This document shows, one piece after another, positions 23,219-35,589 of a stretch of DNA of 64,000 bases (its first letter is position 1; the number at the start of each line of letters is the position of its first letter). The notes beneath the pieces are model-generated. The model did not search any database and had not been told where the DNA came from. It was given only the letters and a program-made list of their open reading frames with translations. Both the position numbers and the translations under genes were made by a program. Location of the stretch: the NCBI RefSeq assembly GCF_963583255.1, contig NC_084809.1, forward strand, positions 3,242,001 through 3,306,000. The letters are read 5' to 3'. The DNA is from Pyrus communis. Taxonomy: Eukaryota; Streptophyta; Magnoliopsida; Rosales; Rosaceae.

Positions 23219-23725
23219 GCACCTTTTTTCCTCTTTTCTTGCTGAAAGAAACGAACTCACAAAGTATTTATCCATTTAAATGGAAAAGGAGCAAATTATA
23301 ATTACAGCCTTGAGTATATATGGGGGTCAAATGCAAATTAGTCATAAAAGTCTAAAAGAAACAAACATTGATAGCTGGTTTAGAAGAGTCAGTCGGCTGG
23401 ACCAGGACATCGGATTCCAGTGTCCTCTGCTGTGACATGGACACCCAAAGTTTCATACGTGTAATAAAAGTATTTATGTAATTATTTTCAAAAACGAAAC
23501 AAACCCGCAAAGTTTCACAGATTTGAGAAGCACATTAGTCATAAAAAAGTCAAAAGAAACAAAGTTTCAAGAAACTCTCACTGGCCCTAAGTGGGTATAA
23601 AACTAATGGGCTTGATGTGCTTCTCAGCGTGGAAATAAAACTCAAAGCTTTGTTATCTGCTTCTCAGCGTGGAAATCCAAGTAGATCTAGAGTTACAAAA
23701 CCTGTATTACTTTCAGGTGGTCATA

Positions 23726-26649
23726 ATGCTTACTCCGGTTAGAGGTCTGGTCATAATGCTTACGGAGTTGGCTGGGCTGGCGGTCTTTCCCGCTCGGAAG
23801 GACTGCACGTTGGCCTCCTTCAAAACAAAGTTCTCAGCAACGCCGTTCGTGGACGAGTTGGACGAATCGGAAAAATCGGTGGCTCACACAGCGTCACTAC
23901 ACGCAGCCCCGTGCATTGATCTTTTCCTCAAGAAACACGAGCGTACGGGCGGCGCGTCGGTACTGTTTGGTGTTAAGCTCAGAACGTCGACGCCATTGGT
24001 GTACTACTTGGGACCGGAGAAATCGACAGGGTGCGTAGAGGTCTTTCTCGCTTGTAAGGACTGCACGTTGGCTTTGCCCCGCGGAGAGCTTGGAGCAACG
24101 CCGTTGGAGGAGTTAGAGGAATCAGAGAAACCAGCGCTGCAGACGCAGATTAAGATTGTGCTCCAAGATGACCGTACCGACCGGTAACGAATTTCCTTGT
24201 TTTCAAATTTTATTAGAATTACTTTTTTTTCTTCTTTGGAAAATATTAGAATGCTAAATTGGATTAATGGTTCCGTGATGAGACGGTAATCGGAAAATAG
24301 TTCCGTGATAAAAGAATTCAGATTTAAACCCTCATGGTAAACTCATTTAGGATTTAAGCCCAAAATTAACATTTATAGTCGTTCTGTGTTCTGAGGGTGG
24401 TTTACGAGGGCGGGAAGGATGGGGGCCCACATGGGTTCTCTGTGGAGGAGCAGAGAGGGCCGTCAATGGAGGACATGGGTTTTAGGAAGGAAGCTCAGGC
24501 GACGCAGAGGACGCGTCTCTCAGTTTCTTCATCTTCTGATCAAGATGTCATGGAGAAAGTTGTCAATCTCGACCAGTAAGTGCTTCAAGACTCAGTTTTC
24601 CTTTTTAACTTCGTTTTCAATTATATCATCTAATCCCTCCACTAAGATTTCTTAAGTATGTTTTAAAGTTAACGCTACGACCCAGGGAGAAAATGCAGAA
24701 CAAATTGAGATTGAACGCAGCAGACTTCGTGGTTTTTAAAATCTAATGAAATCTCTTGGAGGAGGGTGGGATTGTTAATTTTGGGTTATCGGAGAATTCA
24801 CATCAATGTTAATTTTAGGCTTAAATCCTAATAGAGTTCACCACGATGGTTAAAATCCGAATTTTTTCACGGAGCTATCTTCCAATTACCCTCTCACTAG
24901 GGAGACTATTAATCTAATTTAGCCATATTAGAATTTCTTAATTAACAAGTGACAGTCCAATTTGCTGTTAATTAACTGTCTAATGATTTCAAACCGTAGT
25001 CCTCAACTGTGTAGTGGAATTAATTGTTCCTCCTTTTATACTTATTTCAACATTTTAATTAATTAACTGTAATTAATTTCCAAATGATGAAAAATTCTAA
25101 TTCGGCGTTTGATTTCAGCAGGATGCGTGTGATTTGGGCTCCAAAATGTTGCGGTGTTGACGGCTTAGCTCTCATTGAGCACAAGAAGGTGGATTTTTGT
25201 TCTCCAAAAAAGAAGGTGCATTTTTTGTCTTTTTACTGAATATGATCAGACCATTTAATTATGGTTAGTGTGATTGTTAAGTGGTTCGGAGTCTGGGCCT
25301 TAGGCCTTTTGTTGTCTATGTTGTTCACAATTGGGCCTTTGTCCTGATCTGTGTGGGTTTGTTCTTGTTTCTTTGCTTTAGTTTGAAGCAAACAATTTTG
25401 CTTCCCAAACTACTTGGGAATCTGGGATTATTAGTTCACCCATCCATATACACCAATGAAGCTAATTCACTTGTTCTCTTCTGCATAGTTCTTTTGCAGC
25501 CAAAACTATATTAGCAACTTTAAGTTTTCATGGAAGAGATTAATATCGACGTTGAGCTAATTGACAGGTCCTTGTATTGGATGACTCGAAATATTTTACT
25601 ATTGACCTGACAAATTCGCAAGATAAGCATTTCCTGTTGTCGAAAAAGACCAATGTTAGCAACAGTAAGTGCATTTTTTTAAATGTTCCCTTTCTTTTAT
25701 TCATCTGAAAGCATTACAAAATGTGTATGTACGGATATTGAAGCAACTACACCAATTATTGTACATTTCACATACTTTTTGGTTTGCAATACAACAGGCG
25801 CCAATCAACATAAATGCCCTGCTCGTTCGCAAGGCCGCGAGATTTCCTCAAGCTCTTGCAATGCACTTCCGATTGTTACAGATGATATCGCCGTTACTAA
25901 AAGGTGCATTTCTAGTTGTTTCTTGTGTAATATGTTGTTCCGTGTGGATGTGTATTTTCTTAAACCTCTTGGTATGTTCTCTCTCACACACAGTCGCAAT
26001 TAATCAACTTAATAAATTTTGATTTGATTCTTGCAGTTCCAGAAATTTATGGCTTCCCATTAAGCATGGTGCACGAGTGAACCAGAAGGGCAAGTTAGGA
26101 TTAACATTTTTCTTCGCAATCTTGCTGCCCGGCTGGATTCCTGTTGTAAATGCTGTAGACGAAAACGCATTCCTACTAGGTACTATTAGCACATGCACAT
26201 GGTTTTGGAATATCATCATTACTATTGCATCAGCCTACTGCGCCTACAAAATCTTACGTAGGTCTCTGGCGCCAGAGCCCTATCTGTTTAGTGAGAAGGT
26301 GAGGATCTGGATAAATGGTGAAATGAATGTCGAAGTATATGATGATGAAGGGATACTTGTAGGATCGTGGAGATGTGCTCTTTTTACGGCAAATGGCGAT
26401 GCAGTTGATATTACTGAGTGGGTTACCAATCTACTCAATTTTGTACTGCATATCTTTGTGCAGCAGGAAGATGGTGTGGAGGAGATTAGCTTTAATCAGA
26501 TGGATGACCCTGAGTTTATTGGTATGCCTATGGATGTTTACTTACACAACCCCGATACCGGGCGCTTCCATTATATAGGAAGAAGCGTTCCTCAAAATGG
26601 TGCACCAAGTGAACGAGACATCTTACGTGTACGTACAATTTTGATGTAA
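23726..26649 (+). CDS. Unrecognised gene, family copy A (predicted membrane protein)
   Basis: I do not recognise this family. A five-exon model closes in frame at 446 aa: 23726-24183, 25122-25188, 25568-25664, 25798-25903 and 26037-26649. Exon 1 carries about three degenerate repeats with a core like LGATPLEELEESEKP. Exons 2-4 encode short blocks ending in a basic segment (PARSQGRE). Exon 5 has two hydrophobic segments (LTFFFAILLPGWIPVV and WNIIITIASAYCAY), then a soluble C-terminal domain of about 120 residues with conserved HNPDTGRFHYIGRS. Copy B at 36633-39359 has the same exon phases and a similar 3' UTR, which supports the model more than any ORF does. Exon 2 may instead end at 25215, also in frame. 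Intron 1 holds a MULE-type insertion. The start ATG is in a short duplicated GGTCATAATGCTTAC, so a second ATG 33 bases later is possible. Confidence 0.6.
24253..24924. mobile_element. MULE-type non-autonomous element in intron 1 of copy A
   Basis: 672 bp with terminal inverted repeats of about 125 bp (ends GCTAAATTGGATTAAT and, inverted, GGCTAAATTAGATTAAT). It is flanked by a perfect 10-bp duplication ATATTAGAAT at 24243-24252 and 24925-24934. Long inverted repeats with a 9-10 bp target duplication indicate Mutator-like transposons. The centre, about 24395-24590, is clearly GC-richer than the ends and contains a donor-like CAGTAAGTG, so it may be captured host sequence (Pack-MULE). No transposase is present. 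Confidence 0.85.
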
Positions 26650-27118
26650 TTAATTACATACGAACTTGTTGAGCAATTTTAACGTAATTAACACGTATGA
26701 ACTTGTCTAGGGTCTAACCAACTACCAAGTCAAGAGTCACCTGTTGTTTTTGTTTTAATGCAAATCTTTGGATGTAAGCATGTAAGGGCAACTGCTCTTA
26801 ACAGCTTGACTATAAAATTCTCATGCATACTTCTGTTATTGTCATTCTCCGTAACTCCTTTTGTTTGTATTATATTAATTCTGGACACCCATCCACGCCT
26901 CTTGTTCTTCTGCAAGCTGGCTTTGCATGCTTAATTCTGAAGGTTCTCCATTGGCAAATTGGAGATGATAGTCTCCAAAAGCTCTCTCAGTTGACTCCTC
27001 CAAGCTAAACATGATGATGCGGCGGCGGAGGAGGAAGACGAAGATTTTCGATTGTTCTCGAAATTCCAAGAAATAAACCACTTGATGCCGTATCCGCCCC
27101 TCTTCCCTCCTGCTAAGA
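26650..27118. other. 3' UTR and downstream flank of copy A
   Basis: Contains segments matching the 3' flank of copy B (39360-39560), such as CTACCAAGTCAAGAGTCACCT and CTTCTGTTATTGTCATTCTC. The duplication therefore included the 3' UTR. A purine-rich GCGGCGGCGGAGGAGGAAGA tract lies near 27020. No further gene. Confidence 0.6.
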
Positions 27119-27398
27119 GTAATGTTATTCATATCATATTTTTATATCACTTTAGATGACATCTGATGTGAACAACCACATCATTTGAAAAATTTGCAAA
27201 ACTCAAGGAAATGAAGTAGAAAACTTCTCATATACCATAATCATAATTTAATTAACTAGTTTTTCTTAATTATTAGTTTATTAAATAATGAACTAAATTT
27301 AAAAATCTAATTAATTCAAATGATATGACTGACCACATCAAACGCCACCTAAGGTGATATGAGAATGTGGTACAAAAATATGGTATGAATAACATTAC
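27119..27398. mobile_element. MITE with ~70-bp terminal inverted repeats
   Basis: 280 bp, starting GTAATGTTATTCATATCATA and ending with its inverted form (GTAATGTTATTCATACCATA). The similarity extends inward through the CATCTGATGTG region. AT-rich and non-coding. The target duplication is not obvious. Confidence 0.75.
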
Positions 27399-27442
27399 GG
27401 CAATTCACATGTCATCTCAATATTGATTTCAAAGCCAGTTCG

Positions 27443-29317
27443 TGAAGGGAAATATATGAGATTCATGTGGGATTTCTAGTGACTAGCATGCATATACAAT
27501 TCAAAATTTATATACGAAAGCAACGGAAGCATGTCATACATTTTATCAAAGCTATAGTCATGCAAATCCCCTTCAAGATGCATAGGTTTATATAAGATGC
27601 ATCAAAACAAAATTTATAAGAAGAACAAACTAGAGGTTTAGTTTTATACCTCTTGATCTAGTTCTTAGACCAAGGATGGACCACCTCCAAGATCTTTGCT
27701 CCTCAAACTCCTTGAGCCTAGCCTCCCTCCTTGCTTCCTCCACTTTGTATAGTAAGTGCTCCTAGGTTCTCTTCAAGTTTCCAAAGATATGAAAACCTCT
27801 AAAGATCCTCACCCACTTTGTAATGAGAAAGATGAAGGAATAACCAAAAGGGTGTATAGATGATTAGTTAAATCACCCCCTTAGTGGCCGGCCCTTTGTG
27901 TTCAAGAGAGAGAGCTTTTCTTTTTCTCTTTTGTTGTTTTAGAACACCTCAAAACCCTAATCAATCTTTCACTATAATGTTCCTTTTATTACATAAAGAA
28001 ACAAGTCAACAATTGACCTTCTCTCTCCCTCTCTTTGGCCGGCCATATGTGTTTGGTTTGGGCTTTGGGCTTTTAATTATTTCAAGTCATCCAATGCTTG
28101 AATAAAAGCCCAATGGGCCTAATTAAACCCAAACGTTTCTATAAGCCCAAAACGATCTTTATCGCTTTTATGATTTCTTTAGACTTTCTAAATTAATCAA
28201 AACACTTAATTAATCCAATTAATTATTTCCTTCATCCATTAGTTACTCACTACAAGAGTGTATTGGTGAACAATCTTTTAGGTTCTAATTAGCAAGGCAG
28301 TGAGGTGATTGGCACCAATCCAATTGATTATCCAATCACTTAGTGAATTAAAACTTACTTTTAATTCACCTTCCTTTTGATGACTACATTTAATCATCTA
28401 GAAGAACTCACAAACCATGAGTGACATCTAACCATATATCATGGCTACCCAAGCTAATGTAGAAGTTATTCGGAGAACCTATTCAGTTGGAATTACAATG
28501 TAATTCGATCCTTCTCTAAAACAATACTCTCAATCACATTACTAGGGTATGGATTTATAATGTCAAACCCCTAATGTGATTATTCCTTCTTATATGATTC
28601 ATTTGAGACGTATAGGAACGCTTTCCTTTATTACGCTCGATACTTCGGCCGAAGATTCCCGAATCATATCTTAGAGTATTCATCCTTTCTTATCGAGGAT
28701 TAGAGATTCCTTGTTGCGCATTCACTTGCCTTCATGGCTAAGTGGCTTAACCCCAACGATGCCTTGGACACTCGCGTATGGAATGACTTTAACATAATCA
28801 AAGATTAAGTACTTAACCACAAGACAACGACGATGCCTCAGGTCAAAGGATTACTTACATTATTCCAACCATTAGAGTTACTTGCTTGACATGTGAGTAG
28901 ACCTCCATGCAAGTACTTTCGTTCGATTGTGTTCAGTGAACTCATTCCCTTAATGAGCACCTACATGCTTGTCTTAGTGTCGCTACACGAATGGGATGAG
29001 ACTTTCCATCCTTCCAATTGAAGCAGACATAGTATGTACCGGTCTATGGATTGTCAGTATCCCTCCGACAATCCTTATGACCAAGAACCTTTTTGGACAT
29101 GATGGTTATGAGAAGAAGGTCTCTGTAATCTAACATCATTAGGTTACTTCTTCCATCGATCCATTGTCCATGGATTCACTATTTAGGACATATTTTGTTC
29201 ATTGAGATAGTCCTAATTAGTATCTTTGCCTTCCGATGTATAAGAGTCATATATACATCAATTCATTGTCCTGAAAGGTTTCTTCCAAAGATTGACTTTC
29301 AGGGCATATTTCCAACA
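27443..29317 (-). mobile_element. Solo LTR of a Copia-like retrotransposon
   Basis: 1875 bp beginning TGAAGGG and ending CCAACA on the plus strand. Read on the minus strand it starts TGTTGGAAATATGCCC, a start form familiar from plant Ty1/copia LTRs, and ends TTCA. A perfect 5-bp target duplication GTTCG sits at 27438-27442 and 29318-29322. No primer-binding site, polypurine tract or coding region is present, so it is a solo LTR left by recombination between the two LTRs. It splits sequence that is continuous downstream of copy B. Confidence 0.88.
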
Positions 29318-30128
29318 GTTCGACCCAAAACCCTGCCCATGAATTAATATTACAAATTAAGAGCTAGCTAGCATATGAAATTTGATTTTCTTATTGAGAT
29401 TTGCAACAAGTTTGCAAGGTCTTTAATTTTCCGCTTGAAAGTTTTAAGGGAGACTAAATATGGTTTCGGTTCCTCCAACAGCGTAGTTTATCCCATCAAA
29501 TTTTCTATATTGAGCCAGACATATTCTGATATTTGTCAATACAAAAATCAGTGGAAAAACAACGCAGATTCCATAATAAGCAAAAAAGGAGGAAAAGCAA
29601 AAGCAATGTTTCTGATATGCCTTTTTATCTTGCCTTTGACGAGAATTAAAAAATGCAGCCTGTTTGTTTATCCATCTTTGTTTGTTTGACGGCTCTGCCA
29701 AAAGTTTTTGGATGTGACAATCAGGGATTATGGCAATAAATTGGAAGACTTTTGTGAGGAGATTTTAATGGGTATTTAATCGGTAATCTATGTGTCATAA
29801 TAAGAGTATAATAAATTGTATATTATATATGTATTTCCTATTTATTCTATGAAAAGTGGAGTATTTGTTTAAATACCAGATATTTAAAAAATCTGGAAAA
29901 GTAAAAAATAAGTTTGACGATATAAAGTGAAAACACTTGTGACTATATTTGACACAAAAGCTTAAATGTGATTTGCAGCCCAAAAATCGTTTTATAGAAA
30001 TCACTTATCGGAACTTCGAAGAGGATTTTCAAAAGAAAAACGTAATTTATGATTCATATATAAGTTGTATAGATAGGAACCAACACACAAATGAATTGTG
30101 CAATATGTATCTTGAGATTTAGATAATA
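29318..30128. other. Remainder of the copy A downstream flank
   Basis: 29335-29435 matches 39990-40080 downstream of copy B (AGCTAGCTAGCATA and ATTTGATTTTCTTATTGAGA). 29437-29545 matches intron 7 of the TPX2 gene. About 29607-29660 matches 40140-40170. No gene seen. Confidence 0.6.
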
Positions 30129-30425
30129 CTAGGATTCATGCCCGCGCAATGCGACGGGTCGAAAATTTTGTCATGTAATTAACAAATACATATAAAAAGG
30201 GGCAAGTAAAAGAGTCCATGAATTCCCATAGTGTACCAAGTTAGTAGAAATGTACTCCAACATGACCAGGTCAAAAGGAGATTCCTTCACTCTCAATATG
30301 GTTTATCAAAAGTAGTGTCTTATTTCTTCAAGCCAAATATGTAGGACAACATCAATCACAACTACAAATACTAACAACTGTGCAAAAGAATTATAAAAAC
30401 ACTCATGTACCATATAAGAACAAAC

Positions 30426-30885
30426 CTCACAATTGGTCTTAAGAATTGTTTTTCCAAAGTGACCCATTACAACACGATCTGAAAGAAAACAAAACATGAA
30501 TAATATCAAGGAAACTACATTTCCTCTGTCAAGTAAAATCTACGGCAGGTAATGAATAAAATACAAAGTTCTCAGCTTTAATTTAATTATTATCAAATAT
30601 TGAGGGAAATTAACAACTACCCAGAAATGTTTGCTCAAAATTAATTGATAATATGAATAATTTAATTACACAACATTTACAAAACCCAAAGTTCTTAGCT
30701 TAATTTGATCTTACCATTTAAGTGGATGAAGTAAAAAATTACACATAAATGTTTGCACACAATTAATTGATGAAACAACCAATTGGGCAATCAAAAATTT
30801 CAGATGAAGAAATCATACCGATGGGTTTCCATTAATTTCGATATCGAAGTTTAACTTTTTGAGTCACTTGCTCCAAATCGTTCTC
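30426..30885 (-). pseudogene. Captured cyclophilin (peptidyl-prolyl isomerase) gene fragment
   Basis: Two exon-like blocks. 30819-30885 reads NDLEQVTQKVK, then after a one-base frameshift FDIEINGNPS. 30426-30478 reads DRVVMGHFGKTILKTN. Together they match the N-terminal strand of secretory-type cyclophilins (EVTHKVYFDIEI...GRVVMGLFGKTVPKT in family members). Both blocks keep flanking AG and GT splice dinucleotides. The catalytic core farther along the protein is absent. The fragment lies inside the Helitron in the same orientation. Confidence 0.75.
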
Positions 30886-30962
30886 CTGCCAAAAACATAA
30901 ACAAACCCCCAAAATAAGGAGCTCTGTTGGTTCCCAAATATTAACAATTGTTTCACGTGTAC

Positions 30963-31445
30963 CTTTCATGAAACAGGTGGTGATGGCTGCTACTAAGCAG
31001 GATTGAAGATTGAGTATCTGATTATTATAGGAATTAGAAGTCATCTTCCAGACAAAATCAAATACACAGGGATAGGCAATCAAACTAATGGTGCAGTGAA
31101 GACAATAAAACACGACCTACTACTCCCTCCCTCTCTCTCTGTGCAAAGGCAGCATGGCTCTCATTCACCAAACCCTCATCAAATGACAGCCACCTAGACC
31201 CATCCCACTCCGTCCCAAAACCATAGGACAAAATTAACCTTCCTAACTTAGCATCCTGACCGCTTCGGATCTAAAAACTTTTGGCACATAGAGTGCACAT
31301 GCATAATTAAAATTCACAGATCTAGTGCATGCAAGCGTACATTAGTAAAGGGAGCCATAGATTATTACATTTTACCTTGGGTCCAAGATACATAAGTCGT
31401 GTGCTCTCCATTTTCCAAACGGACTTGAGTTGTTGCAGTAGCGTC
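30963..31445 (-). pseudogene. Captured exon-like fragments, source gene unknown
   Basis: Block 31376-31445 is flanked by AG and GT and reads TATTQVRLENGEHTTYVSW. Block 30963-30992 is in compatible phase and reads VAAITTCFMK. I do not recognise the source. They lie in the Helitron on the same strand as the cyclophilin pieces and look like part of a chimeric transcription unit. Confidence 0.4.
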
Positions 31446-33573
31446 CTGCAAAGAAATCACAGATACATTAGCTGGCACAGAGAATAGACATATTTTTTTG
31501 TTTCAGACCGCAGATCCAAGAACCACACTTATTTCACCGATTCTTGGTTATGGACAGAAAAGCGAAGCAAGGGATTGGATGTTTTCCTTTGGAATTTTTG
31601 TACTCTCTAATGAAAGAGGGGAACCCAGAATGAAAAACAAACCAAAGGGAAAACAAATAAATAGACGCCCAGAAAATCCCCCAAATGATTTAAAAAAAAA
31701 AAAAAAAAAAAAAAACCAAAAACCATGCTGCCTAACCTAACAAAACAGTACAAAAAGATTTGGAAATTTTTTTTTGGGCTTTTCAATCACCACATTCACG
31801 CAGATATAAATGCAAGAAACAATAAAAAAACAGAGATTTTAGTACAAAATGTAATTGAAAAAGACACTTATCTGAGCATGCAATAGAGTATGGACGATGA
31901 AGAGTGAATCCTGGACTAAGGGACCATACTCGCGCCTGTTCACCATCACCCTTCTCTTTGTGTTTCTCTCCCTGAAATCCCGATGATCCCCCTCTTTCAC
32001 CGTCACACTCTCACTCACTGGATCAAGGATCGACACTGACATCCTCTCTCTCTCTCCCTCTCTCACTCTCAGAAACAAACTAAATGAACAAAGTCCCTAA
32101 CCCATCCCAATCCATCCGAAACCCTACGGACAAAATTACCATCCAACCCCCTCTCATATCACCTGACGGCAAGATCTGAACCCTTGACGGGGTAGTGTGG
32201 TCATTTTGACTCCCAAACTATAGTGATCCCCTGCAAAAGAAACCAGCAAACAAAGAAAAAAGAACAAACGATGAGCAATAAAACTCACAGATCATAATAC
32301 AAAAAATTCCCTATAACGTAAATTGATAAAGCATTTTACCCAATCCAATTGAATTCCTGATCACAACACATAAGATAAACTAATAAACCATTTTATCCAA
32401 TCAACCATTTAATTTTAAACATTTAAAACCGAAGAGAACCAAACGAGCATATTTGGGAAAAAAAGGAGTGTTTTGAGTATCTAAATCTCACCCTCAACAC
32501 TTTAAAAATGTAGCGGTCCCAATGGAAAGAGAACTTGCAAAACGGCGTCCCAGCACAAACACAACATATAAAACGAACAAACGATGACAAAAAAAAAAAA
32601 ATTAAAAACCGATAATGAACGATAAAATTTAAAAATCCTAGGATATACAAAATCGCAAACAACATAAAAATTAGTAATAAAAATTATGAAAAAATAGACA
32701 CGGCTTGACAGCAATGACGACCCCAAAGGCAAGAAAAATCCCAAACCATTTAAGAAAAAATTAAGAGTCCATTCCTCTGTCATATTCTTTTCCCCTGTTT
32801 TGCTACCCCTAATCCCAAATGTGTCTTCGATGCTCTTTGTCCCCATTTTATCTCACCCTAATATCTCACCTGCAAAATCTTAACGCTGCTGCCTTCCCCC
32901 ACCAACAAACCCTCAACACCCTGTAATGCTATTTTCTTCCAAATCTATAACAAAAAAGTGCATGCATAAATACGGTAGAAATTTGCAAAAATCCACAACA
33001 CAACCTAACTAAAAATCTCATGGATTAAAAGTTTCACCCAAAAGAATCCCCCATCTCTCTTATCAAATGAAAACTCCAAAAGCAATTCAATGGTTGATAA
33101 CAACCCATTTAAAATTGAACCCAAAAAAATTAAAAGCTTCTCTCACATTGATTAGTCGTTCATTCTACACCTGCATTTTACTAATTCTACGTCAACAGTG
33201 CTATGTACAACTCAAAAAAGCAGATTTTAACAGCTAAAAGGACGGACAGTAACACCATATGACCATGTTATGATAAAAAATGATAAACAAAGATTCGCTC
33301 AAAAAGCAGAGCGTAAAAAAACTCCCAAAAACAAAGATCAGGATCTCTTCATCCGAATTATAAGTATTGTATATAAGTCTTCAAATACAGGACTAATAAG
33401 TATGGTGTGTGAAATGTATTTACATAACGTTGTTCCAAATCAATAGTTGGACAGAATAACATGAAAAACTATCTAGCAACACAATCTATCAAGATATGTA
33501 AGTTCTCTATATACATATATATTTATATCAACTTGTCACATTTAATAAAACTAAAGCATGACAATAAGGGAAC

Positions 33574-34608
33574 CTTGGCTGCCATAAGTCATATCTGGCA
33601 GCTGCTTCAGCCACCCCCACTGGAATTCAGGGTGCATTTCATTCGAAAATCCATCACCATGAAAAATGAAAACAAAAAATCAATTCAAATCCAACATATC
33701 CAACAACCCAAATATTATAATAATCTAATCAGACAATAAACAATTAGAGATGAAGCTCAATTACCATAAAGAAATGAGGGGTTGTCTGGTAGAAGCTAGT
33801 TGAAGCTTCATCAAATATATAGAGGATGATCAAACAATCAGAGGCTAATCTCAATTACCTTTCCTGTTCTCGGAAAATCACTTCCAGGTCCACTATGAAA
33901 TATTAGAAGGTCCGTAAACTCATAAGGCTCATATATTAAATTAAGTCTCCCTCTATCCCTTGCAACGCAAAGCAAAAGAAAGCCCCTCCTTTTCATAATC
34001 CCATACAGGGTGAGGTTAACAATTGCAGAGAGGGAAAATGGCTTATCACTTATGCCATATCTATTGTTTAACATACCTTGAACTGCCAACTCCACCATTT
34101 CCTAGGCTAGCAGATGCCAAACCGACGTCTGATCACTTCACTACTGCAACACAGCAGATGATGGTACTACTTCCCCTCCTCGCAACACTCCCTGCTCCTA
34201 CGTCCACTCCCATCCAAGCACCTATCTTTCTATTAAACAACATAAAATAAAAATTCAAATTCAAATTTCTTTCCACAAAAGCATTAATTAAAATTAAAAT
34301 TCATAAAACATAGAAATTGAGCTGAAATGGCTGAAACAAAATTCAAATGAAAAATTTTAAAAATTGCAGAGTCAGTTAATTACTTAATTTAGCTCGAATC
34401 CACACCAAACTCACTCCAATTTTTTAAATTAAGCACCAAATACAAATACAAATTTAAAAACCACCGCCGATCCTCCGAAATCAATCGGACTCCAACAAAA
34501 CAATTAATTTTCGGCATTTTCAAAGGCAATACATCCAAAATTCAGAAATCGGTTTGGACGACTAACCTGCAAGCGTTTCGGGGAAGCCTGGAAGCAGAGC
34601 TCGCGCAT
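33574..34608 (-). pseudogene. Further exon-like fragments inside the Helitron, including a putative start exon
   Basis: 34567-34608 encodes a short start (MRELCFQASPKRLQ) followed by a GT donor, with a leader and purine-rich promoter-like DNA upstream to about 35110. 33574-33619 is bounded by AG/GT and can read GVAEAAARYDLWQP. Around 34083-34140 a frame reads SDVGLASASLGNGGVG, preceded by a stop. The source genes are not recognised, and no continuous ORF joins these pieces. Confidence 0.35.
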
Positions 34609-35589
34609 TTTAAATTCCGCTCCGCTCCTGGAATCTTTTAGATTTAAGTAGAAAATTAGGGAAGGAGAAGAATTTGATCGGACAGATTGAAAATTCAATC
34701 TACTTCAGGATCAAACACTAAAGTACGAAACTTTCCCTTCTCAAATCTGACATCTTCAAGAGCTCCGCCCTACTTTTGATGGTCGTATCTGAGTTCATTT
34801 GTGGGTGTTGGCGACTTGCAAGGACGGTGGATCCACGGAATGAAGGTTGGTTCGTGGGCAGGAGGAAAATTCGATATGGGTTCGTGTGGAGGTGCATTAG
34901 TGATTGTTCAACGGATTTAACTGAGATGATGAAGAGGAATGGGGTGAGCAGCGCTGGGGCTAGGTTGAGAGAAATGGAGAGAGAAGTCTCTCGAATTTGA
35001 TAGGAAATGAGAGAGAAACGGTGCTAGGGTTGTAGGAAATGAGCTCAGAGTGAGAAAAGGAGGGGACGGAGGATTTGATGGATGGTTATCGAGAGAGAGA
35101 CAGAAAAAAGAGAAAAGACGGTGGTAATTTTGTAAATAAAGTGAAATTCAGCTCAAACCTAAGGATACAATTACCCCCTAACTTTTAAGAATTACCTTCC
35201 CAGCCCAGCCCAGATCTGATGGTTTTTTTTGTAAATAACGTAAAATCTAGGGGCAAATAATTGACTGTAGCCATGAACAGTGCCAATTCCCCTTCAACTT
35301 TAGAGATTAGAATAGATAATTATTCGTTTTTATAGAAAGGAAGAATGACACGTCACCAAAAAGCTCATGATCAGCGAAGATAGAGTTAGTTAGTTCTCAA
35401 TAACCGTCTGAAGTCGGCGGCTACCAAGTGTTAAAGACTGGATTGGCCCTATACGCTTCCCTTCCATTTTGTTTCTCTGCTTCTCAGTGTAAAAACACCA
35501 GAGCAACTACAAATTCTTTATGGAAATCGCAGTAGATCTAGGGTTTCGAAACCTGTATACGAAGCGCTATTTACTTTCAGCTGGTCATA

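Larger units (their letters stand above)
30129..35316 (-). mobile_element. Non-autonomous Helitron with captured gene fragments
   Basis: On the minus strand it begins TCTATTCTAATCTCT at 35316 and ends at 30129 with CTAG. A short GC-rich hairpin (CCCGTCGCATTGCGCGGG) lies 8 bases upstream of that CTAG. The insertion lies between A and T (host A at 30128, host T at 35317) without target duplication. These are the classic Helitron hallmarks: 5' TC, 3' hairpin plus CTRR, A/T target. No Rep/helicase gene is present in the 5188 bp. Inside are exon-like pieces on the minus strand, including two from a cyclophilin, so gene capture is likely. Both ends were judged by eye. Confidence 0.78.

Noticed and set aside
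24397..24655. Small plus-strand genes in copy A intron 1
   Set aside because: Inside the MULE-type element; overlapping frames with no recognised product, treated as possible captured sequence.
33574..33640. miR167-like precursor
   Set aside because: A short GGCAGCTGCTTCA resemblance only; mature sequence and foldback arm do not match.
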